Assembly (NCBI GenBank): GCA_035490315.1
Contig: DATHET010000099.1
Location: 1-13,060, forward strand
Source: JADJQU01 sp035490315
Lineage (GTDB): Bacteria > Planctomycetota > UBA1135 > GCA-002686595
Length of the DNA: 13,060 nucleotides
Direction: 5' to 3'
The translations under genes were made by a program, and so were the position numbers. Below are positions 7,025 through 13,060 of this stretch, piece by piece; position 1 is the first letter of the stretch; each line of letters opens with the position of its first letter. Below the pieces are notes generated by a model, which made no database searches, was not told the origin of the DNA, and was given only the letters and a program-made list of their open reading frames with translations.

Positions 7025-7124
7025 GGAGTCAGGTGAATTCGTCCTGAGTCGTGCGGGGCATCCGCGCGCCGCGAAAGCGGCGCGCGGATGCCCCGCACGA
7101 CTCAGGACGAATTCACCTGACTCC
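7025..7124. repeat. Perfect 48-bp inverted repeat with 4-nt GAAA loop
   Basis: Left arm 7025-7072, loop GAAA 7073-7076, right arm 7077-7124. The arms are exact reverse complements over all 48 bases and pairing stops at both outer edges (G7024 and G7125 do not pair). C7072 and G7077 close the loop, giving a GNRA-type GAAA tetraloop in RNA. The outer half of each arm contains GAATTC flanked by a degenerate inner inverted pair (GAGTCAGG and CCTGAGTC), so each arm could fold on itself; the inner half is very GC-rich. It fills the space between two convergent genes, 6 nt after one stop codon and 11 nt after the other. No T-run follows either side, so it is not a textbook intrinsic terminator, though it could still end transcription both ways. 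A palindromic repeat or small mobile element is the main alternative. Confidence 0.95.
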
Positions 7125-7135
7125 GTACTCGATCA

Positions 7136-9574
7136 CTAATGTCCGCCGGTCGTCGCCGGCGCCGGCGATCCAGCCTCGACAGGTTTCGTCGGCGCCAGTT
7201 CCGTATCGGCCTTCGCCTCCGCCTCGGCCTTCTTCCGCGCGCGCTCGTTCGCTTCGCGCATCGGGTTCGGCCGGCCAGCGCCGCCACCGCCTCCGCGACC
7301 TCCGCGGCCCGATCCGGCTTCGAGCTTGACGCGCGTCGGCTCGAGTTTCGGCGGCCAGGAGTTGTTGGTCAGGTCCGCGTCCGCGGTTTCCAGGTGCGGG
7401 TCGAGCTCGAAAGCCAGGACCGGCTGGGTGGTCATGATCAGCTTGCTGATCGACTTCGGTCCGCGGCGCCAGACTTCCACCGGCACGCGCACTTCCTCGC
7501 TGCTCCCGTCCTCGAGCAGCGTCTCGATCACCACCGGCGCGACCAGTCCGCCCTTGTTCTCGACTTCGACGACGTAGAAGCACAAGTTCGACTGCAGCAG
7601 CGCCTTGTCCTCGGCCTTCATGCCGTCGACCAGCTTGGCGTAAGCGTCGAGGTCGTCGTCCGTGACGTCGAGCTCGTCGTACGTATTGTAGAAGTCGGCG
7701 AGCTCGGGGAAATTGTCGATGCGCTTGGGCAGCGGCGCATTGCGCAGCTTCGATTGCGAGACCGGCTTGCTGTCGCGCTCCGCTTTCTGGAAGCCCTTTT
7801 CCAGCACGGGATCGCGCGAGTCGAGGCGGTAGAGCTGGATCTTCGCCAGCGAAAGATCGCACTTCTCGATGCCGTAGAACCAGCCGCGCCAGAACCAGTC
7901 GAGGTCGACCGCGGAGGCGTCCTCCATGGTGCGGAAGAAGTCGGCGGGCTCGGGCCGCTTGAACATCCAGCGCCGCGCGTAGGTCTGGAACGCGAAGTCG
8001 AACAACTCGCGGCCCATCACCGTCTCGCGCAGAACGTTGAGCGCCGTCGCCGGCTTCGAATAGCCGTTGCTGCCGAACTGCACCACGGAATCCGAGCTGG
8101 TCATGATCGGCACCTGATCGGTGCTCGCCATGTAGCTCGTGATGTCCGTGGGCTCGCCGCGCGAGGAGGGATAGCCGTCCTCCCATTCCTGCTCGGCGAG
8201 GAATTGCAGGAACGTATTGAGACCTTCGTCCATCCAGGTCCACTGCCGCTCGTCCGAGTTGACGATCATCGGGAAGAAGTTGTGGCCCACCTCGTGGATC
8301 ACCACGGAAATCAATCCGTATTTCGTGCCCTTCGAGTAGGTGCCGTCCTTCTCCGGCCGCGGGCCATTGAAGCAGATCATCGGATACTCCATCCCGCCGA
8401 CAGGACCGTTGACGGAGATCGCGGTCGGGTAGGGGTAATCGAAGGTGTGGCGCGAGTAGCACTCGAGGGTGTGCACGATCGCCTGGGTCGAGTACTTGCT
8501 CCACAAGGGCTCGGCTTCGTTCGGATAAAAGCTCATCGCCTGCACGTGGTTGCCGCCGATCTCATGGCCCTTGCAGTCCCAGATGAACTTGCGCGAGCTG
8601 GCCCAGCCGAAGTCGCGCACGTTTTCCGCGAGGAATCGCCAGGTCTTCGTGCCCTCCGCGCGACCTTTCTCGCTCTCCTTGGCCTCGTCGGGGGTGACGA
8701 TGAACATCGGGCGCTCGGCGCTGCGCGATTTCTCGAGACGCGAGCGCTGATCGGTGTTGAGCACCTCGTCGGGGTTCTGGAGCACGCCGCTGCCGGCGAC
8801 CACGTGGTCGGCGGGCACGGTGATGCTGACGTTGTAGTCGCCGAACTCGAGCGTGAACTCGCCGCTGCCGAGGAACTGCTTGTGCTGCCAGCCGTTGACG
8901 TCGGTGTAGGCCGCCATGCGCGGGAACCACTGGGCGATCTCGAAGATGCAGTTCTTCTGGTCGTCCTGGAACACCTCGTAGCCGGTGCGGCCGCCGACCT
9001 CTTTCGCATTGTTGATGACGTAGCTCCAGTCGACGCCGAAGGTGAACTGAGCACCCGCGGAAAGCGGCGTGGGCATATCGACGCGCATCATCGTGCCGAC
9101 CACCGTGTGGGCCAGCGGATTCCCCGCGGCGTCGCGCACGCTGGCGATCTTCGCGCTACCGTCGAAGTCCTTGCGGCCGATCAGGCGGCGGATCGATTCG
9201 TAGGAAGATCCTTCGAGGCCCGACGAGAGCTGCGTGGTGACCGCGTGCGAGTCCGGCGCGAAGATGTTCATGTCGAGCTGCAGCCACAGGTAGGCGAGCT
9301 CGTCCGGCGAATGATTCGAGTAGCGGATGACCTCGGTGCCGGTCAGCGTGCGCGCGTCCTCGTCGAGCTTCACGTCGATCGAGTAATCGGCGCGCTGCTG
9401 CCAGTAGCGGCTTCCCGGCGCGCCCGATGCGGTGCGCTGCTCGTTGGGAGTCGGCAGGGTCTCCTCGAGCTGGCGGAACTTGTCGGCGACCGGCGCATCC
9501 TGCGGCGCGAGCGCGAATCCCAGCCCCAAGAGTACGACGTAAGCGCTGACGAGAGCGATGGGTGCGCGGCGCAT
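7136..9574 (-). CDS. M1-family metallopeptidase (aminopeptidase-like), exported
   Basis: An 812-residue gluzincin. A signal peptide covers about residues 1-23 (MRRAPIALVSAYVVLLGLGF, then ALA before cleavage). An N-terminal beta domain (about 60-320) precedes the catalytic domain, with VGGMEYPMI at 392-400 (the M1 GxMEN-like substrate motif, here GGMEY), zinc site HEVGH at 427-431 and third ligand Glu450 in MDEGLNTF, exactly 18 residues after the second His. Tyr505 in NGYSKPA is the likely transition-state tyrosine. The C-terminal 60 residues are unusual: a Gly/Arg-rich run followed by an Ala/Glu/Lys-rich helix-like stretch and a Pro/Ala tail. The ATG at 9572-9574 is chosen over an in-frame start at 9634 because AAGGAA lies 8 nt upstream and the signal peptide begins there. 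It probably digests peptides in the periplasm or outside. It lies 183 nt after the tunnel-fold gene, so a separate promoter is possible. Confidence 0.92.
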   Translation of the reverse strand: MRRAPIALVSAYVVLLGLGFALAPQDAPVADKFRQLEETLPTPNEQRTASGAPGSRYWQQRADYSIDVKLDEDARTLTGTEVIRYSNHSPDELAYLWLQLDMNIFAPDSHAVTTQLSSGLEGSSYESIRRLIGRKDFDGSAKIASVRDAAGNPLAHTVVGTMMRVDMPTPLSAGAQFTFGVDWSYVINNAKEVGGRTGYEVFQDDQKNCIFEIAQWFPRMAAYTDVNGWQHKQFLGSGEFTLEFGDYNVSITVPADHVVAGSGVLQNPDEVLNTDQRSRLEKSRSAERPMFIVTPDEAKESEKGRAEGTKTWRFLAENVRDFGWASSRKFIWDCKGHEIGGNHVQAMSFYPNEAEPLWSKYSTQAIVHTLECYSRHTFDYPYPTAISVNGPVGGMEYPMICFNGPRPEKDGTYSKGTKYGLISVVIHEVGHNFFPMIVNSDERQWTWMDEGLNTFLQFLAEQEWEDGYPSSRGEPTDITSYMASTDQVPIMTSSDSVVQFGSNGYSKPATALNVLRETVMGRELFDFAFQTYARRWMFKRPEPADFFRTMEDASAVDLDWFWRGWFYGIEKCDLSLAKIQLYRLDSRDPVLEKGFQKAERDSKPVSQSKLRNAPLPKRIDNFPELADFYNTYDELDVTDDDLDAYAKLVDGMKAEDKALLQSNLCFYVVEVENKGGLVAPVVIETLLEDGSSEEVRVPVEVWRRGPKSISKLIMTTQPVLAFELDPHLETADADLTNNSWPPKLEPTRVKLEAGSGRGGRGGGGGAGRPNPMREANERARKKAEAEAKADTELAPTKPVEAGSPAPATTGGH

Positions 9575-9757
9575 GGATTCGATTCCTTCGATAGCCGGTG
9601 CAGGATTCCGAGAACGCAGCCTTGAGCGTAGCACAAGGCCGCGATCCTGAAGGGAGGCTGCGCGAGCCCCGAGTCCGAGCGCCAGCGCAGCGACAGGACT
9701 CTGTTCACGCTGTGTTCTCAGGCGCTCTGTCGCGACTCGCGCGCTCGTGCGAAAGCC
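9575..9757. promoter_or_regulatory. Gap before the M1 peptidase, likely promoter region
   Basis: This 183-nt non-coding gap separates the tunnel-fold protein gene from the M1 peptidase gene on the minus strand. It contains a 6-bp interrupted inverted repeat, GCCTTG at 9619-9624 and CAAGGC at 9634-9639, about 45 nt before the start codon, and a Shine-Dalgarno AAGGAA. The repeat could be an operator or chance. No -35/-10 pair is convincing. Confidence 0.3.
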
Positions 9758-10870
9758 TTACGAAGCAGCGAACCGGCAGCTTCTCGCCTCGCGCAGCTCC
9801 CGGACACGGCGGATGACGCCCACGGTCGCGAGGATGGCGATGGTCAAGATCAGGATCGCGAGCAGCACGAACTCGCCGGATGACAGTCCCGAGTGCAGCA
9901 GCAAGGGCAGCAGGGGCAGCTGGACCTGGATCTGATCGAGGACGATGCTGTATTTCGAATCCGAGTTCTGCACAAGCTCGGGGAATCGAGCCTGCAGGTC
10001 CTGCACGATCGCATCGCGCACCGCCCACATCTGGCGGCGACGCTCGGGATCCGCCTCGGTGTAAGCGATCTCGACCAGTCCCATGTCGACCGACGAGAAG
10101 GAACCCTCGGCCCAGAGGATATTCGCGCTGCCCTGATCGACGGAGAAGGAGAAGATGTTTTTGTCGTCCCAGTTGACGTAGCCGCGCCTTCTGGTCTGCA
10201 CGATCGTGAAGATGTGCCGCAGCGCATAGGGATCGATGCCCGCGTCGGCGAAGACTTTCTTGAAGTCCAGGCGCAGCTTGCCCGAGATCAGGCCGATCAG
10301 CGGGTGCGGCTCCGAACCAGTGACAGCGTGGTCGCGGTCCACTTCGTACTTCAGCTCGTTGCGAAGCGTGAATTCTCCCGGAGGCGTGACTTTCATCTGC
10401 ACCAGCTCGCGGCCGCTCTTGCGATCGGTCGGATTGGTGGTGTTGATCCGCGAGCGATGGCGCACGCTGTTCTTGTTCGCGTGCAACTGCAGGGTCGGCG
10501 TGTCGAAATAGCGGTCGGTGAAGATGCTCAGGTCCGACATCTCCTGGCCGTGGAGATGATTGCCGGGGAATTGCTCGGGGAGGATGTCGGATCGGCCGAC
10601 GTACTTGGACTTGAGGTACTCGTAGACTTCGTCGGCGCGGGCCGTCGGGATCTTCAAGGTGATCTGGCTGTCGACGCGCGCCGAATCCGTGCCGAATCCG
10701 CGTGCGGCGTGCTGTTCCGTCGTGGTGGGGAGTTTCGGCGGCGCGGCCTGATCCGTCTGCGCGGAAGCGATGCCGGCCGCGGGCATCATGAAGCAGATAC
10801 GAAGCAGCGCTGCGCAAGCGAAGTGCGTCGCGAGCTCCGTTCCCGTGCGCAAGATCTTTCCAGCTGTCAT
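9758..10870 (-). CDS. Exported, C-terminally anchored CYTH/VTC-like (triphosphate-tunnel-fold) protein
   Basis: A 370-residue protein I could not match to a named family, but it reads like a tunnel-fold (CYTH/VTC-like) domain. Motifs in order: ITLKIP at 70-75 (first strand, K73), DRYFDTPTLQLHANKNSVRHRSR at 119-141 in two quotable blocks (YFDT 121-124; RHRSR 137-141), ELVQMK at 155-160, RNELKYEV at 170-177, FSVDQG at 242-247, VEIAY at 266-270 and SKYSIVLD at 305-312. The order YFDT / R-R / xK / R / D / ExE-like / SKY is that of the VTC and CYTH families. The paired glutamates usual in the first strand are absent, so catalysis is uncertain. A signal peptide is likely (hydrophobic 16-34, ASA before Q38) and a transmembrane helix spans about 333-353 with a basic cytoplasmic tail, placing the domain outside the membrane. 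GGAG precedes the ATG at 10870; it follows the TPR gene by 24 nt. Confidence 0.7.
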   Translation of the reverse strand: MTAGKILRTGTELATHFACAALLRICFMMPAAGIASAQTDQAAPPKLPTTTEQHAARGFGTDSARVDSQITLKIPTARADEVYEYLKSKYVGRSDILPEQFPGNHLHGQEMSDLSIFTDRYFDTPTLQLHANKNSVRHRSRINTTNPTDRKSGRELVQMKVTPPGEFTLRNELKYEVDRDHAVTGSEPHPLIGLISGKLRLDFKKVFADAGIDPYALRHIFTIVQTRRRGYVNWDDKNIFSFSVDQGSANILWAEGSFSSVDMGLVEIAYTEADPERRRQMWAVRDAIVQDLQARFPELVQNSDSKYSIVLDQIQVQLPLLPLLLHSGLSSGEFVLLAILILTIAILATVGVIRRVRELREARSCRFAAS

Positions 10871-10894
10871 TCGACCGTGCTCCGAGCTCGCAGC

Positions 10895-11995
10895 TCAGTC
10901 ATCGAACAAGGACCCCGCCTCGAGACAGCCGCCGATGCGCCGGCGCGCGCGCAGAGCTTCGAGCTCGTCCCACAGGAGCATGTTCTTGAAGCTCGCCTCG
11001 ACCATCTGCCACAGCGACTCCGTGCAGGCCTTGTACGCGACGATCTCGAAGCTCGCGCGCGCGCAGCCTTCGGCCGGCCCAGCCAGCTCGCGGCGCAGCA
11101 TCGAGTTCACGTTGCTCGCCGCGATGCTCCCATTGGCGAGCTCCTGCGCGTCGCCCACGGTCCAGGCTCCAGCCTCGATGACCGCCGTAACTGGGGTCTG
11201 CGCGATCCCGATGCGCAGAGGCGGCGTGAAAGCGATCTCGCGCAGATCGATCGACCAGCCATGGGTCGCGAGCCTGGCCTCGCCGCGAAAATTCGCCGCG
11301 AGCTCGAAGGGAACCTCGAAGCGGTGCGCGAGGCCGTCCGCCGGCACTTCGAGCGACACCTTGGTCTCTCCCAGGCTGAAATCGATCGTCGCCAGTCGAT
11401 ACGCCCCGTCGTAAGCGCGCCACAGCGGCGGAACCTGCGCGAAGGTGCTGGCGTCGACAGCGAGCTGGACGCGCGCCTGGACGCTCGGCAGGTGGGTGGG
11501 ATGGATCGCGAGCAGGAGATCGAGAGCCTGCTTCGCCAGATCCGACTCGGCGAAGGCGATCGCCGTCTCCGCCTGGGTGGAATAGTTCTGCCAGTTGCGC
11601 GGATCGAAAGCGACCAGCCGCTCGCAGGCTTCCAGGGCGCGCCGCTTCTTGTCCAGCTTGACGTAGCTGCGCGCGAGCACGGTCAAGAGCTTCTCGCGCT
11701 CGCGATCGAAGCGGTGCTTGACCGAGCGCGCCGGGAAATCCGCGTCCAGGCGCTCGAGGAAGCTCGCGGCCTCCTCGTAGCGTCCAGCGTCGAAGAGTTT
11801 CTGCCCACGCTCGACCCGCGCCGGCCAGCGCGCCTCGTAGGCGTCGACGACGCGCTCGAACCCTCGGTAGCGGATGCCCCACACGAAGCCGATGCCGAGC
11901 ACCAGGGCCATCGTGCACAGCCAGGCGACGATCAAGCCGCGCTCGTGCTCGCGCACGAAGCGCCGGCAGCGATCCTGCACCGACTCCTGGGTCAC
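10895..11995 (-). CDS. TM-anchored TPR-like protein with C-terminal beta domain, unknown
   Basis: A 366-residue protein of no family I recognise. A cytoplasmic basic N-terminus precedes one transmembrane helix at about residues 21-40 (LIVAWLCTMALVLGIGFVWG). Residues about 61-165 look like three tetratricopeptide-type helical pairs (GQKLFDAGRYEEAASFLERL, then LARSYVKLDKKRRALEACER, then a third ending ALDLLLAIHP), usually a protein-binding module. Residues 190-330 are predicted by eye to be beta-rich, then comes a helical end with Cys311, Cys324 and Cys357. The bulk is probably extracytoplasmic. The start is a GTG (11993-11995) that overlaps the DUF4956 stop by 4 nt (GTGA), so it is translationally coupled to it, which strongly suggests a shared complex or pathway. 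A scaffold for the VTC/DUF4956 system is a reasonable but unproven role. Confidence 0.75.
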   Translation of the reverse strand: MTQESVQDRCRRFVREHERGLIVAWLCTMALVLGIGFVWGIRYRGFERVVDAYEARWPARVERGQKLFDAGRYEEAASFLERLDADFPARSVKHRFDREREKLLTVLARSYVKLDKKRRALEACERLVAFDPRNWQNYSTQAETAIAFAESDLAKQALDLLLAIHPTHLPSVQARVQLAVDASTFAQVPPLWRAYDGAYRLATIDFSLGETKVSLEVPADGLAHRFEVPFELAANFRGEARLATHGWSIDLREIAFTPPLRIGIAQTPVTAVIEAGAWTVGDAQELANGSIAASNVNSMLRRELAGPAEGCARASFEIVAYKACTESLWQMVEASFKNMLLWDELEALRARRRIGGCLEAGSLFDD

Positions 11996-12678
11996 ACGTT
12001 CACGTTCTGCTGGCCGACGATCAACGCGACCTTGCCGCCGCCCGCAGCCTTGCGCAGCTCCTCGAGCAGCTCGCCTTCTTTGACGCCGGGCTTGGCCAGG
12101 ATCGAATACACCAGCTCGAGCCGCGTGCCGCCCTGGATGGTCTCGATCGAAAGCAGGGAGTTCTCGCTCGTGAACTTGTAGAAGACCTCCGCGAACATCT
12201 TCGTGTGGTCGGAGCCTTCAGGCACCTGGGCCTTGAACAGCATCTCCGAGGTCGGCATCGCGCCGATCTGCAGCTTGTGCAGGAAGAGCACCATCGGGAT
12301 CGCGAACAGGGTGAATCCGACTCCGATCCACCAGTAGCCCGTGCCGCAGGCCATGCCGACCGCCATGGTCATGAACAGGAAAGCGACGTCGCGCGGGTCC
12401 TTGATCGCGGTGCGGAAACGGATGATCGACAGGGCCCCGACCAGGCTGAAGGCGCGCGCGATGTTGCTGCCGATGATCATCATGATCACCGTCACCGTGA
12501 CGGCCATGATGATCATCGCGTGCACGAAGGACACCGAGTAGGACAGCCCGCGGTGCGACTGGCGGTAGATGTAGGCCAGGATCAGCGAGCAGAAGAAGCT
12601 CACGCCCAGCGCCATCAGCATGTCCCAGGGATTGTCGACCAGGGCGCCGCCTGCGGGATCTTGGGAGAATTGGATCAC
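11992..12678 (-). CDS. DUF4956 family membrane protein
   Basis: A 228-residue protein with about four hydrophobic helices (roughly 20-38, 52-70, 98-115 and 116-134), the family's signature stretch SLVGALSIIRFRTAIKDP at 78-95 between helices 2 and 3, and a soluble alpha/beta C-terminal domain from about 140 to 228. DUF4956 proteins are typically encoded beside VTC polyphosphate polymerases and CotH proteins; their role is unknown, possibly a channel or transporter partner. I chose the GTG at 12676-12678 as start because AAAGGAA lies about 9 nt upstream, giving a normal N-terminus; a TTG further upstream (12747) would overlap the VTC gene and add an unlikely Arg-rich extension. The VTC stop is 23 nt upstream and the next gene overlaps by 4 nt. 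Confidence 0.88.
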   Translation of the reverse strand: MIQFSQDPAGGALVDNPWDMLMALGVSFFCSLILAYIYRQSHRGLSYSVSFVHAMIIMAVTVTVIMMIIGSNIARAFSLVGALSIIRFRTAIKDPRDVAFLFMTMAVGMACGTGYWWIGVGFTLFAIPMVLFLHKLQIGAMPTSEMLFKAQVPEGSDHTKMFAEVFYKFTSENSLLSIETIQGGTRLELVYSILAKPGVKEGELLEELRKAAGGGKVALIVGQQNVNV

Positions 12679-12701
12679 GTCGTCTCGTTCCTTTGGGGCG
12701 A

Positions 12702-13060
12702 TCAGGTGTGGGCGCCGTCGAAGTGCTCGCGGTCGATGGCTGCGCAATACTTGGAGTAGCGCACGATCGGCAGCTCGTGGTGGGCGACGAGCCGGCAGAG
12801 CCAGAGCGGCACGTGGTCGTTGAACTTGATTTCCAGCACCGAGAGTTCCGGGGAGAGCACGTACTTGCCTGTCTCGAAGGGAGCGGCGATGTCGAGCGCG
12901 CGCGAATCGTACTGAACCCGCGAGTCGAGCGTGATGCGCAACTCCGCGTCGTAGTTGCCGAACCAGGCCACGCGCCGGTAGAGCACGGCCATCGTCGGGC
13001 GCAGGTCGAGGCTGTGGGCCAGGAACAGTGCCTCCTGCCCGACCGGATCGTCGATCTCGT
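12702..13060 (-). CDS. VTC-domain polyphosphate polymerase, C-terminal part
   Basis: The last 118 residues of a gene that enters from the right edge, in frame from base 13058. The visible part matches the end of the VTC domain: LRPTMAVLYRRVAW (the conserved 'xPxxxxxYxRxA' block), AELRITLDSRVQYDS (strand 'xxRxTxD'), SVLEIKFNDHVPLWL (the metal/phosphate-binding 'xEIKF' strand) and VRYSKYCAAIDREHF, the terminal SKYC block. VTC4 in yeast makes inorganic polyphosphate from ATP inside a tunnel-shaped active site; bacterial homologues carry the same fold and are annotated as polyphosphate polymerases, with less experimental support. Glu and Lys of EIKF and the SKY lysine are retained, so an active enzyme is likely, but the N-terminal half of the tunnel is not visible. 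It is the first visible gene of the VTC-DUF4956-TPR-tunnel-fold series. Confidence 0.88.
   Translation of the reverse strand, partial: EIDDPVGQEALFLAHSLDLRPTMAVLYRRVAWFGNYDAELRITLDSRVQYDSRALDIAAPFETGKYVLSPELSVLEIKFNDHVPLWLCRLVAHHELPIVRYSKYCAAIDREHFDGAHT

Noticed and set aside
7025..7124. CRISPR array or assembly fold-back as explanation of the inverted repeat
   Set aside because: There is one inverted pair rather than spaced direct repeats. A fold-back artefact should continue into mirrored flanks, but the flanks are two different intact genes.
7139..9625. Long plus-strand open frame opposite the M1 peptidase
   Set aside because: Mirror of the real gene, which has signal peptide, HEVGH and the third zinc ligand; the mirror protein has no recognisable features.
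9575..9634. Earlier in-frame start for the M1 peptidase
   Set aside because: The 20 extra residues would bury the signal peptide, while the ATG at 9574 has a good ribosome binding site directly before it.
9893..12181. Long plus-strand open frame opposite the tunnel-fold and TPR genes
   Set aside because: Crosses the gene boundaries of an operon with overlapping starts and ribosome binding sites on the minus strand, and shows biased low-complexity composition.
12679..12747. TTG start for DUF4956 inside the VTC gene
   Set aside because: It adds a 23-residue Arg-rich stretch; the GTG at 12678 has AAAGGAA at proper distance.

Overview
The window is GC-rich (roughly two thirds G+C by eye) and bacterial, with densely packed genes in short single-strand blocks. 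Exported and membrane proteins dominate: a pentaheme c-type cytochrome, an M1 metallopeptidase with a signal peptide, a membrane SGNH hydrolase, a CotH-type kinase homologue, and a VTC/DUF4956 pair. This points to a Gram-negative, environmental, high-GC lineage. Planctomycetota is my first guess, with Acidobacteriota- or Myxococcota-like groups as alternatives; no marker gene here settles it.

Layout from left to right. (1) Positions 1-1332, minus strand: the N-terminal 240 residues of a membrane-anchored CotH-family protein run off the left edge. Upstream lie two very small membrane-protein genes (50 and 47 aa). (2) 1546-2975, plus strand: an Lrp/AsnC regulator overlaps a YedA-like EamA exporter by 4 nt, with a 10-bp palindrome just upstream. 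(3) 5850-2897, minus strand: a pentaheme cytochrome c is followed after 2 nt by a three-TM SGNH/GDSL hydrolase, whose 3' end overlaps the convergent exporter gene by 79 nt. (4) 5971-7018, plus strand: a VOC (glyoxalase-fold) domain fused to a zinc ribbon, then a DUF1428 (YbaA-like) protein. (5) 7025-7124: a perfect 48-bp inverted repeat with a GAAA loop fills the gap between two convergent genes almost exactly. (6) 13060-7136, minus strand: the C-terminal end of a VTC-domain polyphosphate polymerase, then a DUF4956 membrane protein, a TM-anchored TPR-like protein, an exported protein with a CYTH/triphosphate-tunnel-like domain and a C-terminal membrane anchor, and an M1 aminopeptidase-family protein.

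The most interesting part is block 6. VTC, DUF4956 and CotH proteins are known to be gene neighbours in many bacteria, but their joint function is not established. Here VTC and DUF4956 are translationally linked to two unrecognised membrane proteins. One of these appears to be a second tunnel-fold (VTC/CYTH-like) domain placed outside the cytoplasmic membrane. A plausible but untested reading is an envelope machine in which polyphosphate, or another polyanion, is made inside by the VTC protein and bound or processed outside by the exported tunnel-fold protein, with DUF4956 and the TPR protein as membrane partners. The CotH gene at the opposite edge may be a separated member of the same system. 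The middle genes (blocks 2-4) look like ordinary housekeeping or accessory functions.
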